Assembly: GCA_964533045.1 (NCBI GenBank)
Contig: CAZHKT010000038.1
Location: forward strand, 1 to 27,600
DNA: 27,600 bases
DNA from: JACQNR01 sp964533045
GTDB lineage: Bacteria > Acidobacteriota > Terriglobia > UBA7540
Reading direction: 5' to 3'
The notes beneath the pieces are model-generated. The model was not told the DNA's origin. It worked only from the letters and a program-made list of their open reading frames with translations, and made no database searches. Shown here piece after piece: positions 6,501-15,327 of the stretch (position 1 is the stretch's first letter; the number at the start of each line of letters is the position of its first letter). The translations under genes and the position numbers were made by a program.

Positions 6501-7832
6501 CTACTTCTCGACCTCCGAAATGCACCGCTCGAGCACATCGAGCGCAAGGTCCATCTGATCGCGCTCGACGGGCAGCGGCGGCATCAACCGCACCGTGCTT
6601 TCGCCGCAGCCGAGCAGTAACACGCCCCCCTCGAAGGCGCGCTGGATGATCTGCTTGCGGGCTTCCGGATTCGTCTGGCGCGTCGCCTGATCCTTCACCA
6701 GCTCGATTCCGATCATCAAGCCGAGACCGCGCACGTCGCCGACCAGCGGATGCTTCCGGGGCCATTCACGGAGCCGGTCCAGGGCGTATTCGCCCATGCG
6801 GGCGGCGTTGGCGATGTATTTCTCTTCCAGCAGGCGGATGGTTTCGAGCGCCGCGGCGCAGGAGATCGGATTGCCGCCGAAGGTGGAGGCGTGAGCGCCC
6901 GGCGGCCAGTTCATCACCTCGGCGCGCGAAATGGTGACGCCCAGCGGCATGCCGGAGGCGATGCCCTTGGCGGTCGTGAGAATGTCGGGCACCACGCCGA
7001 AATGGTCGCATGCCCACATCTTGCCGGTGCGGCCCATGCCGGACTGAACTTCATCAAAAATGAGCAGGATGCCGTGCCGGTCGCAGATTTCACGGAGCCG
7101 GGCGAAGAAATTCTTGGGCGGGATGACGTAGCCGCCCTCGCCCTGCACGGGCTCAGCGATGATGGCCGCGACCTCTTCGGCGGGAACGCTGGTCTTCAGC
7201 AGCCTTTCCAGGTAAGCGATCACTTCATCTTCGGGATTGCACTCCCCGCCGTGATGCCCGAAGGGGCACCGATAGGGATTGGGATACGGAATGTGCGAAA
7301 CGCCGGGCAGCAGCGGGCCGAAGCCGTTGCGCTGCACGGCGCGCGAGGCCGTCAGCGAAAGCGAGCCGAAAGTGCGGCCGTGGAAGCAGCTCAGGAAGGC
7401 GATGAACCGATGGCGCCGCGTGTGGAAGCGCGCCAGCTTCATCGCCGCTTCCATCGCCTCGGTGCCCGAGTTGCCGAAATAGACGCGCTTGGCCGAATTG
7501 CCGGGCGCGATCTGCGCCATCTTCTGCGCCAGCTGGGCCAGCAGCGGATAGTAGAAATCGGTCCCCGACATGTGAATCAGCTCCGCCGCCTGCTTTTGTA
7601 TGACCCGGACCACATCGGGATGGCAGTGGCCGGTGGAAACGACGGCGATGCCGGCGCTGAAATCGAGAAACAGGTTGCCGTCCACGTCTTCCACCATCAA
7701 CCCTTCGCCGCGCTGCGCGACCAGCGGATAATCGCGCGTGTAAGAGGGCGAGATGAATTGATGGTCGAGCGCCAGCACCTTGGTGGCTTCGGGGCCGGGG
7801 AGGGGCGTTTTGATCTGGGGCAGTCTGGTCAT
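6501..7832 (-). CDS. Class III PLP aminotransferase (acetylornithine / 4-aminobutyrate type)
   Basis: A 443-residue fold-type I PLP enzyme. The ATG at 7832 is preceded by GAGGAG and preferred over an upstream in-frame start at 7874. The PLP-phosphate region is FGNSGTEAMEAAMKLAR, the cofactor-ring aspartate lies in LLIFDEVQSGMGRTG (D260), and the Schiff-base lysine is K289 in LTTAKGIASGMPLG. A conserved substrate-channel motif EPVQGEGGY and the C-terminal RLMPPLPV are present. These features place it among omega-amino acid transaminases often annotated as 'acetylornithine aminotransferase family' or GabT-like. No arginine-synthesis or GABA genes adjoin it, so the substrate is open. It lies between cysS and yraN on one strand. 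Confidence 0.88.
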   Translation of the reverse strand: MTRLPQIKTPLPGPEATKVLALDHQFISPSYTRDYPLVAQRGEGLMVEDVDGNLFLDFSAGIAVVSTGHCHPDVVRVIQKQAAELIHMSGTDFYYPLLAQLAQKMAQIAPGNSAKRVYFGNSGTEAMEAAMKLARFHTRRHRFIAFLSCFHGRTFGSLSLTASRAVQRNGFGPLLPGVSHIPYPNPYRCPFGHHGGECNPEDEVIAYLERLLKTSVPAEEVAAIIAEPVQGEGGYVIPPKNFFARLREICDRHGILLIFDEVQSGMGRTGKMWACDHFGVVPDILTTAKGIASGMPLGVTISRAEVMNWPPGAHASTFGGNPISCAAALETIRLLEEKYIANAARMGEYALDRLREWPRKHPLVGDVRGLGLMIGIELVKDQATRQTNPEARKQIIQRAFEGGVLLLGCGESTVRLMPPLPVERDQMDLALDVLERCISEVEK

Positions 7833-7985
7833 GGTGTTGTTCTCCTCAAGATGAAATGGCCGCGCATTCGTCAAGTTGCGACGGAGTCCAGCAGGCGGGC
7901 AAACTTAAGGAGAACTAGTCCCCCCCGAAAAGATTGGGGCGAGCCAAGACAGGAAGTGTCGATTGAGAGATTGCCAAAGCCATCA

Positions 7986-9455
7986 CTACTTCCTTTTCCA
8001 GCGCGTGCCAGCTTTCGTGTCTTCCAGTATAACGCCGGCGGCCAGCAATTCATCCCGGATTTTGTCGGAAGCCGCAAAATCGCGCCGCGCTCGGGCGGCG
8101 TTGCGCTCGGCGATGCGGGCGGCGATATGGCTGTCACTGAGTTGTTCCAGGGACGGGGGTGCTGCCGCCGCGGGCTGGGTCTCCGGTGACGCCAGCAGCC
8201 CAAACTGCGCCAGCTTGGCATGGTCATGATCCTCCAGCACCGCAAAGATGCGGTCCCATTGTTCGAGGGCGCTGCGCATCGGGGCGCGGTCGCCGTCGCG
8301 GAAGTCAGCCCGATCCATGGCAATGTTGGTTTCGCGCACCAGGTCGAAGATGGCTGCCAGCGCTTCCGCCGTGTTGAGGTTGTCGTCGAGCGCCTCTCCA
8401 AAGGCCGTGACCGCCGCCGCGGCGCGAGCCTGGAGTTCCGGGTTGTTGCCAGGCGGAAAGGGTTCGTGGTCGAGACGAAATCGGAAGCTCCTCAATCGCT
8501 CGATGGAATGCTGCGCCTGGTGCAATCCGTCCAGCGTGAAATTGAGCGGTTTGCGGAAGGGAACCGAAGCCAGCAGATAACGCACGGCAGAAGGCCGGTA
8601 ACCCTGTTCGATCAAGCTGCGCAGCGTATAGAAATTGCCGAGCGATTTGGACATCTTTTGCCCGTTGACGATCAGGTGTTCGCTGTGCAGCCAGTAACGG
8701 ACGAAGGGCTTGCCGGTGGCGGCTTCACTTTGCGCGATTTCGTTTTCGTGGTGCGGGAAGGCCAGGTCACCCCCGCCGGAATGAATGTCGAAGGTTTCGC
8801 CGAGATACTTCATGGACATCACGGAGCACTCGATGTGCCAGCCGGGCCGTCCCGGTCCGAGCTCGGTTTCCCACGACGGCTCGCCCTCTTTGGCGGCCTT
8901 CCATAGCACGAAATCACGAACGTTGGCCTTGTCGTATTCGTCGCTATCGACGCGCGCCCCGGCGCGAATGCCATCCAGATCAATCTTCGAAAGCTTTCCA
9001 TAGCTCGGGAACTGGCTCACCCGAAAATAGATCGAGCCCTCGCTACGATAGGCGAATCCTTTTTCCTCCAGCCGCTGGATGAGTCTGACCATGTCGGGGA
9101 TGTGGTCCGTGGCCCGCGCGATGATCTCCGGCGTCTCGATGTTCAGCAGTTCGCGGTCCACGTGGAACTCGCGAATAAACCGGTCGGTGTAGTAGCGCAG
9201 CGGCTGTCCGGCCTCGCGGGCATTGCGGATGGTCTTGTCGTCCACGTCCGTCAGGTTCATCACATGCGTGACTTGATAACCCCGGTAGCGAAGGTGACGG
9301 CGCAGGATGTCCTGGAAGATAAACGTCCGGAAGTTTCCGATGTGCGCGAAGTCGTACACCGTGGGGCCGCAGGCGTACATGCGGACCTTTCCCGGTTGGA
9401 GAGGAATGAACTCCTCGACCTTGCCCGAAAGCGTATTGTAAAAGCGAATCGCCAC
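7986..9455 (-). CDS. cysS: Cysteinyl-tRNA synthetase
   Basis: A 489-residue class I aminoacyl-tRNA synthetase that charges tRNA-Cys in the cytoplasm. The HIGH-type motif is HIGN (residues 38-41) and KMSKS is at 267-271. The zinc ligands that confer cysteine specificity are visible as C29 (YACGPTVYD), C210 (HIECSVM), H235 and E239 (PHHENE). Length and C-terminal DALR-like helical region are normal. The start is GTG at 9455 (MAIRFYNTLSGK), with only a weak ribosome site. A good promoter lies 38 bases upstream. Its cognate tRNA-Cys gene lies 3.4 kb downstream on the same strand. Confidence 0.97.
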   Translation of the reverse strand: MAIRFYNTLSGKVEEFIPLQPGKVRMYACGPTVYDFAHIGNFRTFIFQDILRRHLRYRGYQVTHVMNLTDVDDKTIRNAREAGQPLRYYTDRFIREFHVDRELLNIETPEIIARATDHIPDMVRLIQRLEEKGFAYRSEGSIYFRVSQFPSYGKLSKIDLDGIRAGARVDSDEYDKANVRDFVLWKAAKEGEPSWETELGPGRPGWHIECSVMSMKYLGETFDIHSGGGDLAFPHHENEIAQSEAATGKPFVRYWLHSEHLIVNGQKMSKSLGNFYTLRSLIEQGYRPSAVRYLLASVPFRKPLNFTLDGLHQAQHSIERLRSFRFRLDHEPFPPGNNPELQARAAAAVTAFGEALDDNLNTAEALAAIFDLVRETNIAMDRADFRDGDRAPMRSALEQWDRIFAVLEDHDHAKLAQFGLLASPETQPAAAAPPSLEQLSDSHIAARIAERNAARARRDFAASDKIRDELLAAGVILEDTKAGTRWKRK

Positions 9456-9492
9456 GTCCAGTCTGTCCCGCGTCCAACTGCCTAAACAATTG

Positions 9493-9522
9493 ATTCTACG
9501 GGGGAATGCAGAGGCGCGTCAA
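9493..9522 (-). promoter_or_regulatory. Sigma70-type promoter of cysS
   Basis: On the minus strand TTGACG (9522-9517), an 18-base spacer and TAGAAT (9498-9493) lie in the 94-base gap before cysS. Predicted initiation near 9486 gives a leader of about 30 bases. Confidence 0.7.
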
Positions 9523-9549
9523 GGAAGACGCAGCGAACGGGGAGGCCGA

Positions 9550-11112
9550 CTAGGCCGGCTTCACATCCAACTCGACGGCACTGACGGAGGCGGCGGGGAA
9601 ATTCCAGCGCGCCACAGGGCCGGGCGGAAGCGCCTTCTCGACCGGATCGAACACCTTCGGCTGCAATTCGCTGACCTGGTTGAGCGGGCTGGGCGGCGAA
9701 ATTTCATGCATCCGGCCGCCCTGGATGGTGTGCCCTTCGACCGCCAGTGAAACGTCCACCGCGCGGCGGTAGTTCAGGTTGGCGACGTGGAGAAACACGC
9801 GATCGTCCGTGCGGCTGGCGGCGATGTCGAGGTCCGACGGGCACGATTTCACCGCTACCCCGTGCTTGCCGTTATGCCGCTTGAAGAGGCGCATCACGGA
9901 GCCCACCGGCATCAGGTAACTCTCTCCGCCGGGGACGGGCATCATCACGGCATTCACCGTCCAGCGTGTGCCGAAGAAATCCGCGGCCGTGGCAATCTTC
10001 ACTCGTGCCCCGTGCCGTTGATAGATGTTCATGCTGCGCGCGTGGTAAACGCCGGTCAGCCAGGTATACAGAATCGGATTCGCGTTGTAAGGCCGCAGGC
10101 TGAGATGGCCCTCCGTGACGGCAATTCCCATGGTGGGGCTTGCTGCGGAGACTACCTGTTCGAACTCTGCCAGGCGCGATTCGACTCGGTTCGATAGTTC
10201 GAGCAATTCCTCCCAGGCCTGTTCGGGATTTCGCTGATATTCCCAGCCCTTCAATGCCGTATCGGGGCGGCTCGCGCTCTGGCCCATCATGTGCATGGCG
10301 ACGCAGTCCAGATGCTCACCGGCCTGCTTGATCAGATCGCCCGCCCAATACGGACTCTCGGGCTTTGCCCGGTCGCCCCAGCCGACGAGTTGGATGGAGC
10401 GGTCCCGCGCTTTCATCGCCTTGGCGAACGAAATGGTCTGGCGGATCGAGTCTTCCTTGCTGAAGCACGAGTTCCCGTAGGATGTTTCATTTCCGATCTG
10501 CCAATACGGGATGCCGAGCGGATCGTGGATGCCGTGGCCGCGCCGCTCGCGATGGTCGGGATCATTGGTGTAAGCAACCCAGTCTGCGGCTTCCTGCGCG
10601 TCGCCTGTGCGGCGCTGCCCGTCGTAAGTCGTCCAGAACTGGCGGTCGCCGTCGCTGAGGAAGTTGACGCACATGAGGGGCGCAGCGCCCACGCGACGGC
10701 AGAAGTCCACGAACTCCGCCGTCCCGACGCGATTCGACTCAATGCCACCCCAGACGTAGTTCCTCATCACCGGCCTGGATTTCAGCGGCCCCACGCCTTC
10801 GCGCCACTTGTAATAGCGGCTGAAGAGGCCGCCATAGCGGATCATACCGGGCGAAAGGTCGCGGACCACCGCGATCAGGTCTTGGCGCCAGTCGTCGGCC
10901 CGATAGTCCCATGCCGCCTCGACCGACCCATCGGTCGTGCCCAGCGGTTCCATGAACTGCATGTAGAGGTAGCGGGAGATCTCAAACAGCGGCTTGGGAT
11001 CAACCACGATGCTGTTGGCTGCATCCTGCGACCCCACCGTCCGAACCGAAAGGGGAGACGCCAGGGCAAGCGCGGCTGTGTCCCGCAGGAATCGCCGTCG
11101 GTTTTGTTTCAT
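9550..11112 (-). CDS. Tat-exported alpha-L-arabinofuranosidase-like glycoside hydrolase (GH51 type)
   Basis: A 520-residue secreted glycosidase. The ATG at 11112 follows GGAGG by five bases and opens MKQNRRRFLRDTAALALASP, a twin-arginine signal. The mature part is a GH-A clan (beta/alpha)8 barrel: IRYGGLFSRYYKWREGVGP, WGGIESNRVGTAEF and IPYWQIGNET, where E209 of G-N-E is the expected acid/base, and IAVTEGHLS, where E334 is the expected nucleophile. A C-terminal beta-sandwich region follows. This order matches GH51 arabinofuranosidases, which release arabinose from plant or bacterial polysaccharides; the exact substrate is uncertain. The start is only 15 bases downstream of the propeller glycosidase stop, so the two are one operon. 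Confidence 0.8.
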   Translation of the reverse strand: MKQNRRRFLRDTAALALASPLSVRTVGSQDAANSIVVDPKPLFEISRYLYMQFMEPLGTTDGSVEAAWDYRADDWRQDLIAVVRDLSPGMIRYGGLFSRYYKWREGVGPLKSRPVMRNYVWGGIESNRVGTAEFVDFCRRVGAAPLMCVNFLSDGDRQFWTTYDGQRRTGDAQEAADWVAYTNDPDHRERRGHGIHDPLGIPYWQIGNETSYGNSCFSKEDSIRQTISFAKAMKARDRSIQLVGWGDRAKPESPYWAGDLIKQAGEHLDCVAMHMMGQSASRPDTALKGWEYQRNPEQAWEELLELSNRVESRLAEFEQVVSAASPTMGIAVTEGHLSLRPYNANPILYTWLTGVYHARSMNIYQRHGARVKIATAADFFGTRWTVNAVMMPVPGGESYLMPVGSVMRLFKRHNGKHGVAVKSCPSDLDIAASRTDDRVFLHVANLNYRRAVDVSLAVEGHTIQGGRMHEISPPSPLNQVSELQPKVFDPVEKALPPGPVARWNFPAASVSAVELDVKPA

Positions 11113-11127
11113 AGCTCCTCCCAATGC

Positions 11128-12156
11128 TCAGAGTGGCTTGGACGTGGCGACGCTGATGCCGCGCCCGAACTCTTCGGACACGGCGCAGTAGAAATGATAA
11201 AGGACGCCGTTGTGGAAAAACACCGACGGCTTGTGGGCGAATTTCGAATCCACGCTGCCCTTCGGGCCGACGTCGATCAGCACGCCCTGGCATTTGGTGA
11301 CGCGCTTCAGATCCGGTGAGAGAGCCAGTACGTCGCGCGCGACCCACTTGGAATCCAGGCTGTAGTAGAAGATTGCCCAGCCATCGGCGTATTGCAGCAC
11401 GCAGGGGTCGCTGGCAAAGACCTCGTCCACGCTCCCTTTGCCGCCGTTGCGAATCACCGGGTTGCCTTCAAAGCGCTTCCATTTCTTGAGGTCGGTGGAG
11501 GTCGCGAATCCCGTCTGCTCGCGCCAGTTCTTCCCGCGCGTCTTGGCGTTGTAATAGACGTAGTACGTGCCCTGGAACTCGAGAAGGCAGGCCTTGTAGA
11601 GACCGCCCTGTTCCCACGGCGCGCCGTCTTCCGGGCGCAGGAAGGGCGGGTCGATCTGCCACGACCGCAAATCCTTGCTCCAGCAGAGTCCGATGACGGC
11701 GGGACCTTCTTCGTACCCCGGATGGGGATACGCGTGGTAGATTCCCAGGTAGCGCCCGTCCACCTTCTTCAAATTACCGGGTGAGAAGACGCCGTTTTCT
11801 CGCAGGATCCAGGTCAACGCCACGTTGTAGCGGGTGATGGGATTTTCCCGGTCACGCGGAATGATGACGCCTTCCTTCTTCCAATCCAGGAGATTGGTGG
11901 ACGAGGCCAGCCCCGTCTGGTAACCCCGGCCATCGAATCCGACGTAAGTCATGTAGAGTGTCTCGCCCTCGCGGAAGACGAAGGGCACGTCCGCGCCCTT
12001 CTCGTCAAAACTGCCGGCCTCCTTGGAGGGAGCAATGACCAGCCGGTTGGTCTTGTAGGGAGTCTTGAGATCCTCCGGGATGCGCTCCTGGCGATGCCGG
12101 GCGGCCATGGGGATGGCGATGGAAGATGCGAGAAAAGTCCGTCGGTTGAACTTCAT
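11128..12156 (-). CDS. Exported five-bladed beta-propeller glycosidase-like protein (GH43/GH130-like)
   Basis: A 342-residue protein beginning MKFNRRTFLASSIAIPMAA, a probable Tat signal with RR, after GGGGGAG. The mature part consists of repeated blades such as ADVPFVFREGETLYMTYVGF, STNLLDWKKEG, LLEFQGTYYVYYNAKTRG and STDLKKWKRFEGNPVI. The W-x-x-x-G and Y-x-x-Y patterns are typical of five-bladed propeller glycosidases in the GH43/GH130/DUF377 groups. I cannot fix the catalytic acids or the family number. It is first in an operon with the GH51-like enzyme and divergent from two Gfo/Idh/MocA genes, so a role in degrading an arabinose-containing or similar glycan is inferred. The 165-base divergent gap 12157-12321 shows no convincing promoter match. 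Confidence 0.72.
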   Translation of the reverse strand: MKFNRRTFLASSIAIPMAARHRQERIPEDLKTPYKTNRLVIAPSKEAGSFDEKGADVPFVFREGETLYMTYVGFDGRGYQTGLASSTNLLDWKKEGVIIPRDRENPITRYNVALTWILRENGVFSPGNLKKVDGRYLGIYHAYPHPGYEEGPAVIGLCWSKDLRSWQIDPPFLRPEDGAPWEQGGLYKACLLEFQGTYYVYYNAKTRGKNWREQTGFATSTDLKKWKRFEGNPVIRNGGKGSVDEVFASDPCVLQYADGWAIFYYSLDSKWVARDVLALSPDLKRVTKCQGVLIDVGPKGSVDSKFAHKPSVFFHNGVLYHFYCAVSEEFGRGISVATSKPL

Positions 12157-12321
12157 TTCTCCCCCTTGCAGACACTGACGCCCTGATTTTGTTGCTAATC
12201 CGCCGGATGCGCAAGAGAGAAACTCCAGCCAAATCTCTTTACAAACTGCTTCCGCCCCGGCACCATTTCTGGCAGACTGAACGGCAGCAAGAGCGCCATT
12301 ATCTTGAGGAGGTTTCTTCCC

Positions 12322-13689
12322 ATGAACAGTAAATCACTGACCCGGCGCGATTTGATCCGGCTGGGCGCTGGAGCCCTCGCCGCCGGAGCGGCCAAGGTCA
12401 CCGTTCTGGAACCGACGAAGCTCTGGGCTTCGCCGCGACCGGTGCCGCCATCCGATACGGTTCGTTTCGGCATTGTCGGCACGGGTGTCGAGGGTTGCTC
12501 GCTGCTGAAGTCCACCCTTTCTATACCCGGTGTGGAGTGTGTGGCCGCTGCAGACCTCTACGACCGCCGCCACGAATCCGCCAAAGAAGCCCTGGGCGGC
12601 AAGGACATCTTCACCACACGCAATTACGTGCAACTGCTCGAGCGCAAGGATATCGACGCCATCATCTGCGCTACCCCTGACCACTGGCATCGCAAGGTTG
12701 TCGCCGATGCCTGTGCGGCCGGCAAGGACGTCTATTGCGAGAAACCCATGTCGCATAGTGTGGCGGACGGCCTGGCCATGGTGGACGTCGCCCAACGGTA
12801 CAACCGGATGGTCACCGTGGGGAGTCAGCGCGTCAGCAGCATTCTTTACGCCAAGGCCAAGGAGATTTGGGATTCCGGCAAGCTCGGCCTGGTGACGACG
12901 ATTGAAGCCGCCTGGGACCGCAATACGGACTCCGGCGCCTGGGTCTATCCGCTCGATCCCAACTGCAATGAGCAGACGCTGGATTGGGACACCTGGGTCG
13001 GGACCAAGACCAGGCGCCCCTTCGACGCGGTCCTCTTCTTCCGCTGGCGCTGCTTCAAAGATTTTGGCGCCGGGCTGGCCGGCGACCTGTTCGTCCACCT
13101 GATCTCCGGAATCCACCATATCACCGGCACCAACCGCCCTCCCGACCGCGCCCAGTCGAGCGGCGGACTCTACTTCTACAAGGACGGCAGGGAGTTCCCG
13201 GACCTGCTTTGGACGATCTATGACTATCCGCAATTCCAGACAGTCCTGCGCTGTAACCACAATAACTCGGAGGTGGGTGAGCGTTTCGCGTTCTACGGCA
13301 AGAAGGGTACGATGATCATTCAGGGCTCGACGCTTCGCTTCAAGCCGCAGGGTCCGCACGCCACCGTGGAGGACTACTCAATCCTGGGGTGGGCCAAGAA
13401 GGACCGCGAGGCCTACCTGGCGAAATGGGCGGCGGAACACCCCAAGCCCGCTCCGGGCACCTGGAAGCCTGAGGTGGATGAAGAAGTCTATGTGCCGCCG
13501 GCGGGCTACAGCGACATGGTGGATCACCTGGCCAATTTCTTCAACTCGGTGCGGACGCGCAAGCCCGTGGTGGAGAACGAGGTTTTCGGCCACCATGCGG
13601 CCCTTGGCTGCCATATGGCCAACGCGGCGTTCTTTTCGCGCAAGCCTGTCGTCTGGGACGCCACCAGCAAGGACATCAAGCCGGCATAA
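12322..13689 (+). CDS. Tat-exported Gfo/Idh/MocA family oxidoreductase 1
   Basis: A 455-residue NAD(P)-dependent sugar-oxidoreductase-family protein. The ATG at 12322 lies behind GAGGAGG; it opens with SLTRRDLIRLGAGALAAGAA, a twin-arginine signal. The Rossmann fold follows as VRFGIVGTGVEG, with ATPDHWH and the family hallmark EKP in VYCEKPMSH, whose lysine is catalytic in relatives. The C-terminal alpha/beta domain includes GDLFVHLISGIHHITG and W-D-x-W motifs common in the exported acidobacterial and planctomycetal members. Folded export with bound NAD(P) is consistent with Tat. It is followed after 86 bases by a paralogue. The substrate is unknown; oxidation or epimerisation of sugars released by the divergent glycosidases is an inference. 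Confidence 0.88.
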   Translation: MNSKSLTRRDLIRLGAGALAAGAAKVTVLEPTKLWASPRPVPPSDTVRFGIVGTGVEGCSLLKSTLSIPGVECVAAADLYDRRHESAKEALGGKDIFTTRNYVQLLERKDIDAIICATPDHWHRKVVADACAAGKDVYCEKPMSHSVADGLAMVDVAQRYNRMVTVGSQRVSSILYAKAKEIWDSGKLGLVTTIEAAWDRNTDSGAWVYPLDPNCNEQTLDWDTWVGTKTRRPFDAVLFFRWRCFKDFGAGLAGDLFVHLISGIHHITGTNRPPDRAQSSGGLYFYKDGREFPDLLWTIYDYPQFQTVLRCNHNNSEVGERFAFYGKKGTMIIQGSTLRFKPQGPHATVEDYSILGWAKKDREAYLAKWAAEHPKPAPGTWKPEVDEEVYVPPAGYSDMVDHLANFFNSVRTRKPVVENEVFGHHAALGCHMANAAFFSRKPVVWDATSKDIKPA

Positions 13690-13775
13690 CCCGTGTTCGG
13701 AGGGATGGCCGGCGCGCCATCCCTCTTTATTTTTCTCGTTCGTCCTGCCGGGACGCCCAATTTGGAGGAACAACC

Positions 13776-15122
13776 ATGATGCGTAGAACAAGGCTCAATC
13801 GGCGCGATTTCATGCGCGCCGGGGCGGGGGCTGCGCTGGCGGCTCGCACGATCATGCTCGACCCGGGTGACGCGCTTGCATCGTCGCCGGCGCTTCCCGC
13901 CAGTGACCGGGTTCGATTCGGGATTATCGGGATTGGGATGCAGGGCAACGGCCTGCTGCGCACGGCAATAGCGCTTCCGGGGGTCGAGTGCGTTGCCGCC
14001 TGCGATCTCTACGACGGCCGGCACGAACTGGCCAGGGAGATTGCCGGCCCGGCGATCGCCACCACCCGACGCTATCAGGAATTGCTGGACAACCAAGAGA
14101 TTGATTGCATCATCAACGCCACGCCCGACCACTGGCACAAGAAGATCGTGGTGGACTGCTGCAATGCCGGCAAAGACGTTTACTGCGAAAAGCCAATGAC
14201 CCACACGGCCGCCGAAGGTTTTGAGATGATCGCGGCGGCGAGAAAGAACAATCGCATCGTCCAGGTCGGCAGCCAGCGAGTCAGCAGCGTGGTGTATCAG
14301 AAGGCCAGGTTGCTGATGGCCGAAGGCGCGATCGGGAATGTTCATATGGTGGAGGCCGTCATGGGACGGAACGACCCGAATGGCGCCTGGGTGTATCCTC
14401 CCCCGCTCGATCTTTCACCGCAGAATCTCGACTGGGACACATGGCTGGGAACGGCGCCGAAGATTCCCTTCAATCCCACCCACTTCGCTTCGTGGCGCGG
14501 CTATCAGGTTTATGGCTCCGGCGTCGCGGGCGATCTCTTTGTACACCTCCTGACCGGCATTCACTTCATCGCTGGCATCAACCAGCCGCCCCGTCGCGTC
14601 ATGGCCATCGGCGGCCTCTTCCGGTGGAAGGATGGCCGGGATGTGCCCGATGTTCACGCCGCCTTGTTCGATTATCCCCAGTTTCCGGTTTACATCCGCA
14701 TGACGCACAACACCGAGACGCAGGAAGCGACCCGGTTCCTGGGAACGAAAGGCATCCTGGAGATCGTGGACGGCCAGCTCAGCCTCACCACGCAGCGTGG
14801 CATTGACACGCATCCCGGCTGGTACTACCGGAGTTTTCCCAAGGCGATGCGCGAGCAATATGAGAAGGACTGGCATGCCAAGAACGATCCCATCCTGGCG
14901 CAAGAGGTGACCGAAACCACCAAGTTCGTCGCACCCCCGGGCTACAGTGAGACCCGTGAGCATCTGCGAGCGTTCTTTGAGGCCGTACGCTCGCGGAAGC
15001 CCGTGGTTGAAGACGCCACCTTCGGCAACCATACGGCGATTGCCTGCCATATGGCGAACTACGCCTACTTCAAGAAGACCATCGCGCTGTGGGATGCCTC
15101 CGCCACCTCCATCCGCGGGTAG
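13776..15122 (+). CDS. Tat-exported Gfo/Idh/MocA family oxidoreductase 2
   Basis: A 448-residue paralogue of the preceding gene, preceded by TTGGAGGA. The start is ATG at 13776, with a second ATG at once after it. The signal is RLNRRDFMRAGAGAALAAR. The NAD(P)-binding motif is VRFGIIGIGMQG, the catalytic-lysine motif VYCEKPMTH, and NATPDHWHKKIV matches the paralogue position for position. Shared blocks such as GVECVAA.DLYD.RHE, VGSQRVSS and GVAGDLFVHL/GLAGDLFVHL show a tandem duplication that has since diverged strongly, mostly in the C-terminal substrate-facing part. Its context is that of the paralogue, and the two probably share a transcript. A terminator of opposite orientation follows at 15152. 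Confidence 0.88.
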   Translation: MMRRTRLNRRDFMRAGAGAALAARTIMLDPGDALASSPALPASDRVRFGIIGIGMQGNGLLRTAIALPGVECVAACDLYDGRHELAREIAGPAIATTRRYQELLDNQEIDCIINATPDHWHKKIVVDCCNAGKDVYCEKPMTHTAAEGFEMIAAARKNNRIVQVGSQRVSSVVYQKARLLMAEGAIGNVHMVEAVMGRNDPNGAWVYPPPLDLSPQNLDWDTWLGTAPKIPFNPTHFASWRGYQVYGSGVAGDLFVHLLTGIHFIAGINQPPRRVMAIGGLFRWKDGRDVPDVHAALFDYPQFPVYIRMTHNTETQEATRFLGTKGILEIVDGQLSLTTQRGIDTHPGWYYRSFPKAMREQYEKDWHAKNDPILAQEVTETTKFVAPPGYSETREHLRAFFEAVRSRKPVVEDATFGNHTAIACHMANYAYFKKTIALWDASATSIRG

Positions 15123-15151
15123 GACAGCAGCCCGCGGTCTTCGCGCCTTTG

Positions 15152-15187
15152 AAAAAAAAGCCCCTCGATGATGCGCCATCGAGGGGC
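15152..15187 (-). terminator. Intrinsic terminator oriented for minus-strand transcription
   Basis: An 11-base perfect stem (GCCCCTCGATG/CATCGAGGGGC) closes a six-base loop. Reading the minus strand it is followed immediately by eight T residues (A8 at 15152-15159 on the plus strand). On the plus strand the A-tract precedes the hairpin and no T-tract follows, so it cannot be a standard terminator for the upstream Gfo gene. No minus-strand gene is recognised upstream of it. Confidence 0.75.
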
Positions 15188-15290
15188 CAGGGAGAACATC
15201 CCGTTGGCTCATGGTGTGCATCTCAACTGCCGGGGGCGCTGGCCGATGAGGTGCCTGGTGCACCAGACAACGGGGTTGTCTAGAATCATC
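15188..15290 (-). ncRNA. Candidate small RNA ending at the orphan minus-strand terminator
   Basis: The 205-base gap 15123-15327 has no supported gene, yet its left end is a strong minus-strand terminator. A transcript from about 15290 to 15152 would begin with the hairpin AGACAAC-3-GTTGTCT, followed by the palindrome TGGTGCACCA, and end in the terminator. I see no convincing promoter on that strand and recognise no known RNA family. This is an inference from the terminator; the two palindromes can equally be operators for the sigma-factor gene on the other strand. Confidence 0.2.
15256..15286 (+). promoter_or_regulatory. Double palindrome with TAGAAT -10 box upstream of the sigma-factor gene
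   Basis: A ten-base palindrome TGGTGCACCA (15256-15265) adjoins the inverted repeat AGACAAC-GGG-GTTGTCT (15265-15281). Its last base begins TAGAAT (15281-15286), a plausible -10 box, but no good -35 match lies 16-18 bases upstream. The layout suggests an activator- or repressor-controlled promoter for the sigma gene starting at 15328. Function is inferred. Confidence 0.35.
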
Positions 15291-15327
15291 GCCAAGGCAC
15301 CCTGCCTGCGTCCAATCAATTGAATTT

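Noticed and set aside
6750..8189. Long plus-strand open frame (479 codons) opposite the aminotransferase and the end of cysS
   Set aside because: It spans two well-supported minus-strand genes, and its translation has no recognisable domain.
15123..15187. The hairpin as plus-strand terminator of the second Gfo gene
   Set aside because: The A-tract precedes the stem and no T-tract follows on the plus strand; the orientation fits only minus-strand transcription.
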